DNA of 64,000 nucleotides from Scolanthus callimorphus (taxonomy: Eukaryota > Cnidaria > Anthozoa > Actiniaria > Edwardsiidae): contig CM066915.1 of the NCBI GenBank assembly GCA_033964015.1, positions 1,364,001 through 1,428,000 of the forward strand, written 5' to 3'. Below are positions 34,501 through 45,769 of the stretch, one piece after another. A model generated the notes under the pieces. The model ran no database searches. It saw only the letters and a list, made by a program, of their open reading frames with translations, and was not told where the DNA came from. Every line of letters begins with the position of its first letter. The first letter of the stretch is position 1. The position numbers and the translations under genes were made by a program.

Positions 34501-37500
34501 CTGTCCAGGAAATGTCACAAGCTATGATCAGGTTAGTGTGTTACTAGTTTCTTTTCCTCATGTGCAAGGGTACCTTGGTGCACAGGATGCTCTAGGGCTC
34601 AAAAGTGTGACCATATTTGCTGAGGGGACCAGATATTCTCACTTTGCAACTAGAGTAATATCCATCGCAAAATATCACTAGTTTTGTGGATAATACCTTC
34701 AACTGTGTTATCAAAACCCTCTCTATCTATGGCCAAACGAATTATAGCCGTTCTCAGTAACACACGCAGCTAAAAGAAATGAATCCGTGACAAATTTCGG
34801 CAATTCTACTTTCCACTTTTCGGGCGAATAAGGAAACTTAAAAATAGGAAAAAATCGAGAAATTTCTTATTTCCTTTTTCCTGTCGATCGTAAAATTACT
34901 TAATGATGCAGTTATTTGCAAATTAAACTTTGTCAAAGACTTAAGAAAAATGTCCTACTTTTTTCTAAAACTTGTTAGTTTCTCTTGTTTCTAGAAAGAA
35001 GTGGGAAGTGAAAATTCCTCTCGTTTCTCCTAAGTTTCTATCACTTTAAAAGGGCAAGATTTCGCTACAGCTTTTCCTATCTCCAGCGGAACTGTAGAAA
35101 CCTTATATTACTCGACCTTTTTTCATTTCGCAGTAGCGTATAAAAGAAGAAAAAACTTGCGGTCCACTTCCGGCAAAAGTGGAAAGTAGAATTGCCGAAA
35201 TTTGTCACGGATTGAAATGCTTGCAAATCGAAAATTCGATTTTTGTCTTTGATTCCATTACAACGCACGCCTTTTTGATTCAGTCTCGTACCCAGACGTT
35301 ATTTGTTTGCGTCTCTTGCAGTGATTTTCTCCAATCGATTTCTCTTTGAAAATTGTTTTGGACACGTAAGGACTGGGAATGAGTATTACTTTTCAACTGC
35401 GCGTGTTACTGAGAACGGCGCGCAATGAACTTTGGGACAGGCACGATCCATAACTCTCTGCATGCCCTGCTAAAACTATCGCACAAATCTTTGCGCAACT
35501 TGTCATTTCTCTTGTTTTGATTGGTTAGGTGTGTTTGACCTCATTCAATCAGTTAAAACTTGCTAGCATTTCAGTGCAAACTGATGATAACTCCAGTCAT
35601 TGATTTTCCCAGGGGTATGGTAGACGCGAGTGGGGATCAGTTCGTTGCCTACTTCTTACCGGATAAAGAGACGATAGGAAAACGGAAACGAGACCAAGAT
35701 GACATGCAGGATTATGGCGAAGAAGAAGAGTAAGACAAAATGTGTTTTTGAATAGATTTATTGTAGCCTGTTTCTCGAATCTCTTGCGTGATTGGGTGAG
35801 CAGTAAAGACATTCCATTGTTTCTTCATTCTGTTGCGTGACTCGCTGTTGTTTTTAATGAGTGTATCAATCCAATAGGTTTAGACCTTACGAGGGCTCAG
35901 TATCACAACTCCTTTTCCATTTCATGGCGTCTTGTTGTTTTTTAGCTATATTTACAAGATGGCACGGGAATACAACTGGAACGTGAAGAACAAGGCTACT
36001 AAAGGTTACGAGGTTAGTGATGAAAACAGCTTCAATTTTATCGACACCTTGATAACAATACGAACCAGAGGGGGGAGTGCAATGCTGAGTATGGATTGAG
36101 ACTGTTTCCAATTATTGGACTCAGTCTTAGGCCCGCGGCAAACGCCGCGCCAGAGTCGCGCCGTTCCAATACAAAACAATAGAAATTTCTTGATTATAAA
36201 GTATAATGAAGCGGCATCCTTTGAAAAAGGAAAGGTTCGACAGAAGAAGAGCGGCTGAAGATCGGCGTTTGCCGTAGGCATTTTCTGACCAAAGTCATTT
36301 GCCACCCTGTTCAAGTGTATTCCTTGCTTGGGCTCTGCCTAAGAACCTGTGCACGAGTTGCATCACAAAGCCTCTTTTGTTTAGTAGAACGAATCATGAT
36401 GAAATAAGAACTAAACACAATTGGTATCCTTTAGGAATGGTTCTTACACGTAGCCTGCTCGATTTCTTTGTCCTTTTTGCCCCGCGTCACTTTTTTAATG
36501 GTGCGTCCCTTATGTCTCGCTAGTAATGGCTACCGAGCTTTACATAATAGCTGTCTCGCTAGTTGTAGAACAAGTTTATTTACGTGAGCTCAGTTAAGTT
36601 GCGTTGTCCATATTTTTCAACAGGAAAACTATTTCTTCGTTTTCCGTGAAGGAGAAGGTGTCTTCTATAATGAGCTCGTCACCAGGTAATTTCATCTATT
36701 GGGCAATTCCAGAAAATAAAGGTACCCCCCCCCCCCCCCCCCCCCCCCACGGGCGGCATTTGGAAATTCCGATGGGAGGGGGGTCAAAAACTAGTGCCGC
36801 CCGTGGGGAGGGTACATTTATTTTCTGGAATTGCCCATTTTAATTTACTTCTAGAGAATTGATAGAAATGAGCCCATTTCAGCCACTCCTTTGTTATTGT
36901 TTTCGTTCGATATTAGAAGACGATTATGTGTAGAAATTTCTTAATAAACATCTTAAAACAAAGTTTCAGATTTGATTAACCAAATTCAAGCGAGAACATT
37001 GCTCTACATTCTGTAAATCATCCGATGGAAATGGATGCTTTCTCCGACTTGGTATGTTGCTATGCTGTCAAAATGGCGGCTGACACAAGCTCTCTAAGGT
37101 TGGTTTCCATATACTGTGTCGTGGACAAACTGTTTTGCAACAGCTATTGTGAAACAAGTTGTTCTACAACAGCAGCAACGTATGGAAAACACGGGTGTCG
37201 TAGTAGTCGTAGCAGTCGCGAAACTCTAGTTGCAGCTGCCACAGAGATAGAACACGGGCGATTCCTGCAAAACGAAGTTGCAGTAGTTGCAATAATCGCA
37301 AAACGCCGAAGTCGCGAACGCCGCTGGTTTCCAAATGTTGCAGGTGTAGCAGAATACCGGCTGTCGCAGAACAATAGCTGTTGCAGAACAAGTTTGTCCA
37401 CGACATCTGCGACATATGGAAACCAGGCTTAAGATCGTTGCGCATCTCTGGACCATTAATCAATTTCACTTCTTGCACTTCTTGTCCTTACAGCGAAATT

Positions 37501-40500
37501 CCCGAGTTTCGCGTTACGCGTTGTCAAAATATTAATCTGCCATTTAGTGGGATTTGTTCTAAATAATAGTTTGTAAATTAGTAGTAGTCCAGTACATCTA
37601 TCGAAAAAATGGGGTGAACCTAGAACTAATTGCAACAGAAGGTCTCTCAACGGTTTTCGACACAGAATTCTATGCTGAATAACATATCAAAAGTCCTATT
37701 TAGTCCTAGTGGTGGAAAGTGGTGAAATTTAGATTTTAGAGACAGTGCTCGAAATCTTGAATGGCCGCCATCTTGTGTCACAGGGTAAAGCCCGCGTGGT
37801 AACAAAAGTAGAAAATAAACATTAGAACACTTCCATATTGATCTATTTCAGGTCTAAATATCTTAGTATGAATATTTAAAACCTGTTTAACAACCTAACA
37901 TTGTATTTCTTGATATTTTGAGCAAAAAATGGAGTTCGACAGAAAGCGTATGCAATCTAAGCCGATGAACTCACATCGCTTAATCAAGAAGTCAACAGAA
38001 TTTTTCATTTATTTATGGGAACAGGTCAAATTCGGGATTTCTTTACTTTATTTGCGTTATTTAGAGTAGTTTTCCTATAATTCGACTCTTTATCAAGCTA
38101 CTGTGACTTCACCTGGGTCGTAAATTTACACTTGAATGAATCAGCAATAAGATTTAGGCAGTCTCATGGAAAGGCGCATCTTTAGGAAAAGTGGGATCAC
38201 CCTAAGATCTGATTACGAGCCGCCAGCTCCTATTTCTGATAGCAGTGAACTACATATTTTTCCAGCTATAGGTGTTTGAGTATATTTTTATCTCATATTT
38301 GGTATATCTCATGTTTTGCACATTTCGAAAACTAATTCTAATTAGATTACACGCATCAGTTTAAAATGCTGCGCGCGCGATCTATAAAATATTTTCTCGA
38401 AATATGCTATTTGTTTAATACAGAAGAAGATTCATATTTTAGTAAAGCGAAATAAAATATTTTTCGAAGAGAAACCACCTAATAACAACAAAATATTATA
38501 CTTAGGTACGTATTTCAGTTCATTTGAACTGCATTCCAAACTAATTGAAGATAACTTTCTTTGGTTGCCCGAGAGATTTTTTGTGGAATTACAAAAAGTA
38601 GAATTCAATGAAAACACAGGACAGCCGCGAAATTAAATTTCTACACGACAAATTTACAATTTATTAAGCGAGAAGGCAAGAACAATTGCTTTCTAAAGTT
38701 TAAACACTGTCAAACACTGTATGAAACCTCTTTTCGTCAACGAAGACGCTTCGCTAGCGAGATTTTTAAGTTGCATTTTCCTGAAATTGAAACAGTTTGG
38801 CAATGGCTTCCTTGGCGCGCGTAAACCCTTTTTTGTAAATTAAAATCAATAAAACCTACGGCATGGGATTCAAAGAATACCCATTACCCGACTCAGGAAT
38901 TCCACACTAAATCTCACTTGAAAAATCGATATCGCCCGAGTCGGCGCGAGTCGGCGATATCGATTTTTCGCGTGAGATTTAGTGTGGAATTCCTGAGTCG
39001 GGTAATGGATTTACCTATAGAAAATGAAACTCTCTTACTTTCTCTTACCTTATTGAACATTTCAATGAGGACGAACATTGTGCCTTCAGCCAGGGAAATA
39101 CGAGGCACAAAACTTGTCGCGCTACGTTTGTCATCACAAGTTGTGTGTTTTAATGAAAAACGACCAACAATGCCAGAATTTGTGGCTCAAAATATAAGAC
39201 CCGCACTCTATTTCGCGCAATAAGCTTTTACAATTTGCAAACAACTTGTGATGCGAGATGAAAGACGCGCAACATCGATCATCAACTTGCAACGCACTAA
39301 TTTTGCGCGACAAGTTGAGGGATTTCGTGCCTCGTATTTATCCCGGCTTTAAGCTTGATGTACACTTGCGACATAAGGACATAAGAAAACATCACGCGAA
39401 TAAAATTTAGTGGTTTCAAAAAATCGCTAGTGTGCACTGTGCATTACGTAAATAAATATACTGCTACTACTACTATAATGCAAAAATCTATCCATTTGCT
39501 TCACCAACTGATCAGAATATAACATCACTTCCTTACAGATAAGCTTATGGTTCTGGGAATGCCTCACCACGTAGTAAAGCGCATACCCGAGCCGTGCCAT
39601 TAAATTTGGTACCCGTACCACTTTTATCCGAGCCGTGCTAAAAAATCCCTTCCGCGTAAATGAGCCTTAAGTGCAACTTTACCAGACAGGGCGGGAATCA
39701 ATAGACGCAGCAAGGAATGAAATAGAACCGTTTAAACATGCCCGGCACAATATGTTCCTGGGACCCAAGTGCAAGGACTTCAAACTCATACATTTCCCTT
39801 TTGTGGTTTACACTAGAACGTAAGTGCAGACGCAAGCATATGAACATCAAGTCGTCGCGTTCCCTTGAACATGGGCTTGCGTCTAGTGTGAATCAGGTGA
39901 ACACAAGCGCTGAGGCCTGCGCTTACGTCGCTATGATTCACGCTTGCCTTGCGCATACGTCCTGTACTTGCGTCCTGCGCTGGCGTCCTGTGCTTGCGTC
40001 CTGTGCTTGCGTCCTGTGCTTGTGTCCTGTGCTTGCGTCCTGTGCTTGCGTCCTGTGCTTGCGTCCTGCACTTGCGTCCTGTGCTTTCGTCCTGTGCTTG
40101 CGTCCTGTGCTTACGTCCTGTGCTTACGTCTTGTACTTGCGTCCTGTGCTTGCGTCCTGTGCTTGCGTGCTGTACTTGCGTCCTGTACTTGCGTCCTGCG
40201 CTTGCGCCCTGCGCTTGCGTCCTGTGCTTGCGTCCTGTGCTTGCGTCCTGTGCTTGCATCCTGTGCTTGCGTCCTGTACTTGCGTCCTGCGCTTGCGTCC
40301 TTTACTTGCGTCCTGTGCTGAGGCTTCCTGCACTTGCGTCCTGCGCTTGCGTCATGTGCTTGCGTTCCAGTGAGTACCGTTTTTTACTGACGACCGCAAA
40401 ATATCACACAAGTCGAAAAGGAGATCCCTAGTCCCAAAGTCAGGCGTCGGTCGCTGGCCCGCAATATTGAAAGCACTTTCAGTTTTGATACAGAGTTAAT

Positions 40501-43500
40501 TTCGATATTGCTAGAAAGAAGCGCTAAAATGCTATCAAGGTTCTCTCGAATCTGATACTGTTATGTGGGTAGGTGTTGTGATGGGGGGATTCATGGGTGG
40601 CGGTAGTGAGGGCGAGGTTGCTGCAAGTGCAAGACTAGCCAGCCGCGGTGTATAGAGCAGATTTCGTATGACTGTGAAAAGTACCTTGACACGGCGCGGC
40701 ACTGTCACGGTGGCGATACGAAACCTGGCCTGCTGTAGATACCGAACGAAACCGCGTAGTCACGATACGGACACGGTCGCGGCGTGGTACAACTCTTTCG
40801 CGGTACTTTTCACCATACGAAATCTGCTCTATCATCAGTTGTGTAGTGTAAACTACACACGCACCCGGGGATGGTGCTACACTGACTTTTCGGTAGGGGT
40901 GTGCCGCCAAGGTCTCAAAAACTTGACCCTATCAGATACCAAAAATTCTCGTTTTTTATACCCTACCGTAGACCTACGGTCAAAATTGTATAGGGTGGTC
41001 AAATTGGTCGCAATCAAAACGGCATTTTGATAATCATGAAAAGGTTTCAAAATAAACCACTTTTCCACTAATTGCTAATTGCGGCACAACTTTGATCGAA
41101 ATTTGTTTGCATCTGGGTAGCCAAAAGATGAGCATCAGATGATAAAGACGATCTTACGAATTCAGAAAATGCCAGTTTATTACTCTTATGATTACCAAAA
41201 GGCGAGAATTGCATCTGTCACTTTCAAATTATTGTTTAGGACGAGCAATATCAACGAAAATAAAAACTCCTATTTTATATGCGTATTTCCCTTACGATTT
41301 TGACCTAATGCGCGTATCTCGCCCCTTAAATCTTTCTAAGAAAACTACTTGTCTCAAGAAGAAAATACTCAAAAAGAGTCACATATATTAGAAGAATGTT
41401 AAAGAAGACACAAAATATATATTTCTTTGAGATCAGATAAAATAATTGCTCGGTTTCCAGCGAAATAGCTCAACTTCCGGTTACAGCCTCGTTTCCAAGC
41501 CAAAGGAAAAGAGTCATATTCTAAACTGTAAAATTTGGAGGCGTTCCACCGCACGGATGCAGTAGGACTTTTAGTATGTTGTTTATGATGGTAATTACTA
41601 TTGAATTGTGAAGAGAGAGCTTCTGTTGCAATTAGTTCTAGGTCTATCCGTAAATGTACTGGACTATAGTTTTGTTTTTTATTTCTTATTTTTTAATGAT
41701 TGTAATTTTTAACGATTTTAATTTCCAATGTAAAGCGCATAGAACGTGGCTATATGCGCTATATAAATGTATTATTATTATTATTATTATTGTTCTTTTT
41801 GTGTTCTACCCCAGTCAAACCATCCAATCAAGTCCTTGCCTTGTTTTGCCCTTAGTGCAGTCAACTGGCTTCCCGTCGCGACGTTTGTCTGGTTTTCGTC
41901 ACGACGGAAACCAGTTGACTGCACTAGGCGAAACAGGGCAAAGACGTGATCATGGTTCATATGGTTTGAGGGAGAGGTCCCGGCACGGCGGCATGTTGAT
42001 TTTGTTTTTACTTTGTTCGTAGGGTACGTCTAAGCAAACGTCGTGCCCGTGGAGGGGTGGGTGGTGTTAGATCTGCTGTCTCCAAGCTGGTCGTCAAACA
42101 CAGAGAGCTGACTGAGAACGAGAAACGGGCTCAGGTAAGAAAGAGATCGAGAAACTGATTATCAAGTTTCTGGGGGTGATTTAGGATTGAACAGCTGAAT
42201 GCGGACTTTTATTCAGATTTCTCTATATTGATGAAACACACTCTCTAGTGTTTGATATATTACATAAAACTGTTATGGATGACGGTAAGTTTGTATTTCT
42301 CCCCCACAGGATGTGCGCTTGAACCAGCTGGAACCTACAGCCCTTGAAGAGGAGGACGAGGAGGAGAATGAAGACATGGAGGAGGAGGAAGAGCGAGAGG
42401 AAGGAGGTGGAGACGAGACTCCGGAGCAAACACAAGATGCGGTCAGTTATTGCCATTTTCATAATTCTGGAACTCTACACCGACCAACAAACCACGGTTT
42501 GGCTTCCGTCAATCAAACGAGTGAACAACTCTGGGTGATTTCACGGAAGCTTGATAGATGTTGTGAACTGATAGGGGCTAGCTAGGCTTCAAAACACAAT
42601 GTTTCACTGTAAAATGCAAACCAAACTCAGAAAACACGCTTGGACGTTTGATTGACGGAAGCCAAAACGCAGTTTGGCGTTCGGAAAATCGCAGTAGTAA
42701 GAGTAAGAACTGGTGCCCGTTTCTCGAAACACCCGAAATTTCTTCTGCAATTTTAATAGATTGTTCCCCAAGTTTTTCGTTTTCTTTTCTACCCTGCTGA
42801 TTTAAATAGTCTACACTTCTTCCTATTCGTGGATATCTATAGTGTTTACGTGTCAAAAAAAGAAAAATCGCCCAAAAACTTCCTTTGTTTTTCGGGTGCC
42901 CGAACTAAAGATTCTGGTTAAACTCTAACGTAATTCTATACATCCACGAATAGGGAGTTCTAGACAAAACAAACGTTTCGGGCCCGAGAATTCTCGAGTG
43001 TTTCGAGAAACTGGCCCCTGTCTGTTAAAAATACGTAGAATACATAGCGAGGAAAACAGTATAGTCAATAGTTATATTGAGGATTTCTCAAAAGAGTTCC
43101 TTGGTCAGGCCCTGTTTATATGAGCAAGGGAAAAAGAGATAGCTCTTCTAGCTGTAGCACTCGAAGCGAGCGTTTATACGAAGAAAAGTTGTCTCGGGCA
43201 AAAGGTATAATCCTCTTGTAAACGGTTTATTGCGTTTTGCAAATAGTCCGGTTGAATGCTTGGTTCGCTTCGATGTCTATAGTAGATTTACTGATCTGGT
43301 TCTCTCAGTCTTGGGGTATTTGCTTGGATTCTATTGTTATTTAATGAGATGCGCGGCCCTTCATACTCTACTAAACATTTTTTACAACTCACAACGCAGC
43401 AAAATATCGCATTGCAATGGGATCGATGTTTATTAATAATAATAATAATAATACAAAATTTCTATAGCGCCATTTCAAGCTCAATGGCGCTTTACAATTT

Positions 43501-44004
43501 TCTAAGTAACTAAAACGAAGAGATTAACGAAACAAATTTACAGTTCAAATATTAAAACGATCTAAAAACATCATAAAAAAATATAATAATGAAATAACTT
43601 TAAAATGGCTAAAATAAAATAAAAATGTTATTTTTAACATCGATCCCATTCAGAAACATATAACTAAGTTATATGTTTCTTTCCCATTGTAATGCGATAT
43701 TTTGCTGCGTTGTGAGTTGTAAAAAATGTTTAATAGAGTATACTCGCGCGATTTTCGCTGCAACTCGCACCACAAATTTTGCGTAGCAAGTTGAAGAAAA
43801 ATTGCCTTGTGTAACATTGCCTTAAATCTAAACGCGTCTTTTTTACAGGAAAACGAAGAAGAAGAGAAAGACAGCAAAGCGGGAAGGGAAGAAGAGGACG
43901 AGAGCTCGGAGGAAAAAGAGAACGATGAAGAGAAAGAGAGCAGCGAGGAAGGCGGATCAACTCCCATGGAGTCAAACAGCGAGGATGATGACGAGGAAGA
44001 TTAA
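28518..44004 (+). CDS. PAF1: RNA polymerase II-associated factor 1 homolog (PAF1 complex)
   Basis: Fifteen exons: 28518-28567, 29191-29211, 29542-29634, 30791-30912, 31048-31114, 31472-31573, 32816-32864, 32955-33011, 34359-34531, 35613-35729, 35946-36012, 36624-36685, 42023-42134, 42310-42441 and 43849-44004. All are GT-AG with continuous phase (1380 nt, 459 aa; human about 531). PAF1 is the scaffold subunit of the nuclear PAF1 complex (with CTR9, LEO1, CDC73), which rides on RNA polymerase II and supports elongation and H2B ubiquitination. Visible Paf1-family blocks are [19 protein letters not shown], then [30 protein letters not shown], and [14 protein letters not shown]. After a basic stretch (LSKRRARGG) the C-terminus is an acidic Glu/Ser/Asp tail, as in other PAF1 proteins but shorter. 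Intron 12 is 5.3 kb and crowded with repeats. Possible poly(A) signals are ATTAAA at 44133 and AATAAA at 44816. Confidence 0.96.
29741..30067. mobile_element. MITE in PAF1 intron 3
   Basis: Inverted ends read AAGACCACCACACACATGCC and the near complement of GGCTGATATGTGGCGGCCTT. GATCGGCT and CCGATCAG words recur inside. It is non-coding. Confidence 0.5.
30608..30770. repeat. Inverted repeat in PAF1 intron 3
   Basis: The arm CATCCATGGGAAAAGCTGAA is matched by its complement TTCAGCTTTTCCCATGGATG, with TTTCTGCAGAAAC and GTTTCTGCA outside. The arms are about 36 bp around an 85-bp spacer containing GCATGGGAA words, a foldback-type element. Confidence 0.5.
33777..33981. mobile_element. 205-bp MITE with 10-bp TSD in PAF1 intron 8
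   Basis: Imperfect TIRs of about 50 bp (left CATTCTTGAACTCAGGGCTC; right end the complement of CATTCTAGAACCCAGAGCTC) are flanked by the exact direct repeat GTACTTGGCC (33767-33776, 33982-33991). A 9-10-bp duplication again points to a Mutator-like source. The inner parts of the TIRs share GTCTCCTTG and GGAGGCTCTG. Confidence 0.6.
34745..35422. mobile_element. Nested TIR elements in PAF1 intron 9
   Basis: The outer pair is AGCCGTTCTCAGTAACAC at about 34745 and its complement GTGTTACTGAGAACGGC near 35402-35420. The inner pair is CCGTGACAAATTTCGGCAAT at about 34785 and its complement at about 35190-35212. GTCTCGTACCCAGACG at 35283 and the following 150 bp match, in reverse, the TIR element upstream of the CUB-LDLa genes (50505-50735, 59360-59605). 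Confidence 0.5.
36700..36838. mobile_element. TTCCAGAAA-class element with poly-C in PAF1 intron 12
   Basis: Inverted ends GGGCAATTCCAGAAAATAAA and its complement TTTATTTTCTGGAATTGCCC enclose a run of about 26 C (36723-36748) and the paired words CGGGCGGCA and TGCCGCCCG. The outermost base of each arm pairs exactly. Confidence 0.6.
37097..37432. mobile_element. MITE in PAF1 intron 12
   Basis: The TIRs of about 60 bp start GGTTTCCATATACTGTGTCG on the left and are complemented by CGACATATGGAAACC on the right, followed inward by GTGGACAAAC and GCAACAGCTATTGT. It is related in wording to the GTTGCAACAA family. Several ORFs here are symmetry artefacts. Confidence 0.55.
38881..39008. repeat. Near-perfect 128-bp palindrome in PAF1 intron 12
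   Basis: It runs from CCATTACCCGACTCAGGAAT to its complement ATTCCTGAGTCGGGTAATGG. The arms are about 60 bp with very few mismatches and meet at GCCCGAGTCGGCGCGAGTCGGC. It can form a long hairpin. It is non-coding. Confidence 0.75.
39755..40373. mobile_element. AACGCAAGCG-type element carrying a 13-bp minisatellite
   Basis: 39755-39955 aligns by eye with the start of the elements at 52390-52630 and 61247-61482 (shared TTTTGTGGTT, CACTAGAACG, GTCTAGTGTGAATCA). The right end GCTTGCGTTCCAGT is shared too. Between them, where the other two copies have one or two CGCTTGCGT words, this copy has about 415 bp of 13-bp repeats. Confidence 0.6.
39959..40373. repeat. 13-bp minisatellite, about 30 copies
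   Basis: The consensus is GCTTGCGTCCTGT with C/T and A/G variants. Because 13 is not a multiple of 3, each forward frame cycles through the same 13-codon pattern without stops. This produces overlapping ORFs of 125-211 codons and minus-strand ORFs, none of which should be read as a gene. Confidence 0.85.
40656..40833. mobile_element. MITE with AGAGCAGATTTCGTATG ends
   Basis: Left end ATAGAGCAGATTTCGTATG and right end CATACGAAATCTGCTCTAT are exact complements, followed inward by GAAAAGTACC and GGTACTTTTC. The interior has CGGTGGCGATACG and CACGATACGGACACGG. It lies in PAF1 intron 12. Confidence 0.6.
41765..41975. repeat. (ATT)n tract and adjacent foldback element
   Basis: GCGCTATATAAATGTATTATT runs into an (ATT)n microsatellite. 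The same wording reversed (TTAATAATAATAATAATA, then TATAGCGCC) occurs at about 43430-43475. Immediately after, 41812-41975 has inverted ends (AGTCAAACCATCCAATCA and CATATGGTTTGAGGGAG), related to the element at 1645. Confidence 0.5.
43363..43745. mobile_element. Inverted-repeat element in PAF1 intron 14
   Basis: About 65-bp arms (CATACTCTACTAAACATTTT, then ACAACTCACAACGCAGC on the left, complemented at 43680-43743) flank a centre with (TAA)n and TATAGCGCC. The centre looks like a separate insertion. Confidence 0.55.
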
Positions 44005-44747
44005 GTTGATGGCTGCCAGACTGTTTTTAAAAGTATTTTCCTTATATCTGCCCATTTCCTTATATCTGCCCACATTCAAGCTTCTTCCATTCAAGCTTGA
44101 ATGAATACCAGAAAATAGCCCGTCCCCTTGCCATTAAAAAGTTGTGAACTTCACTGAAAAGAAATGGAAAGCACAGACTTCGGGGTTCCTGTGTCAGCAC
44201 ACGCGCGCCAAATTTGGCGGGAAAAGTAGTTAGGCAAACATAAGTGATAAGCCTTGACTAACTAGGACACATGTAGCGCGCAACATTGTAACCGGACACG
44301 TGTTTTCTCTATGTTTCCCAGTTTAGCCACGCGAGAAACATTGTTGCGACAAGTTTTGTAGCCCGGACATAAAGACATGTTTCTTCACAAGACAAGAAAC
44401 ATTTTATGTGTCCGAGACACGTGCGTGCGATGTTTCCTAGATTATTATACATTGTACTCACTATCTCGATTCTGATTGGCTAAAAGCGCGCGCTTTACTT
44501 TGGGAATCACGCACTTTAAGGGTCTCCAAGAATCAGGTACCCTAAAAGGTACCTAAAATGGCGTCGCTTAGTTGATTTTGACCCCAAAAGGTACCAACAA
44601 GACGTATTTTCCCTCGTAATTTTCTCTCGTATTTTTTACGAGGGAAAACACGTCTAAAATTCAGGCTACCAACAAGTGTGATTTGCTTGATTTGCTAGAA
44701 CGGACCTCTAACAGGTACCTATCTAGAAACAAAAATGCAAAAATGTA
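44005..44747. other. PAF1 3' flank
   Basis: It contains a fragment of the CACATGTAGCGCGCAACATT repeat (44265-44420, related to 28851-29040) and GGTACC-rich DNA around 44530-44720. No further gene is seen. Candidate poly(A) signal ATTAAA at 44133-44138. Confidence 0.35.
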
Positions 44748-45597
44748 TTTCTTGCTCAAAAGCTTACCTGTCAATTCAGCGGAATGTAATAGCGTCTTGG
44801 ACACGTTTTAATGTAAATAAAGTTGATAAGAATTTCATATATCATATTTTTATACGTTTTATTTTTTTAAACCTGACTCAAAACTGGGCCGGGTATTGGG
44901 CTGTTCCATTTTAGATTTGTTACCCCCTATTAAGGAACCTTGAATTTTTCCATAGGGGTCGTGTTTGACCCTGGTCCTGGACTTTCCGCAGGGCCATTCT
45001 TTTTGTCCTGAATTTCCATGGTATTCATTTGCAACTTTGGAATTTCCACAGGGGACATGAGAATGAAGAATTCCCAGAGGGGCTTGCCATAAGTTTCCAT
45101 GCAGAAGCCTGGAAGATTGGCTGGCTCCCCTACTATCTATTTAAAACAGCAAAATATGACGAATGCCTCGACCAATCAGCGCGCGGAATCACTTGAGTAA
45201 TTATACTAAAGCGAGATAGTTTGCTCAGGGAAATTGATGTTCACAACAACTACAGCAAGAGGGTGTAGCTTGAGGGTTATTTGACGTTTGACCATTAACA
45301 TTAAATTTAAAAAACTGTCCAGCATAGTAGACAGAAGAACCCTGTTTTTACCTGTGGCGCCCAAGACAGACATTTTACAGCGGCATAGCCAGGGAGGGCC
45401 CAGCCCCCTTTCTTTTTACAGAATCTTGAGAATGGATTCTGATTGGTCAATTTCTTAATGAGCTGTATTTATACTATTAATAATTTTCAGGAACAGCACT
45501 CAAAGGTAGATACATGGTAGCACAAATTATAGAGTGCATTTTAATTTTAACATCTTAAAAGATGTCGGCCAATCAGAATCCACGTTCTAGATCCTTA

Positions 45598-45731
45598 GGG
45601 TTGGTTTTCACTACAACATAAGCGATGGAAGCCTTTGATCCTTATGCTTATGCTTATGTCGTAGTGAAAACCACACTAAAGAAAATAGATAGTTTCATCC
45701 TTATGCTTGTGTTGCTGGTGAAAACCAACCC
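45598..45731. mobile_element. GGGTTGGTTTTCACT MITE, compact copy (TTA TSD)
   Basis: TIRs GGGTTGGTTTTCACTA and TGGTGAAAACCAACCC are flanked by TTA on both sides (45595-45597, 45732-45734), as in PIF/Harbinger elements. At 134 bp it holds about two copies of the ATCCTTATGCTTATG module that is amplified in unit B. Confidence 0.65.
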
Positions 45732-45769
45732 TTAGAATCACCAGAAGATATATTGCTATCTATCAACCC

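Noticed and set aside
39738..40373. Long overlapping ORFs (up to 211 codons) on both strands with Leu/Arg/Cys repeats
   Set aside because: They are generated by the 13-bp minisatellite, which has no stop codon in several frames. The frames share one cyclic 13-codon pattern and no splice or start context supports a gene.
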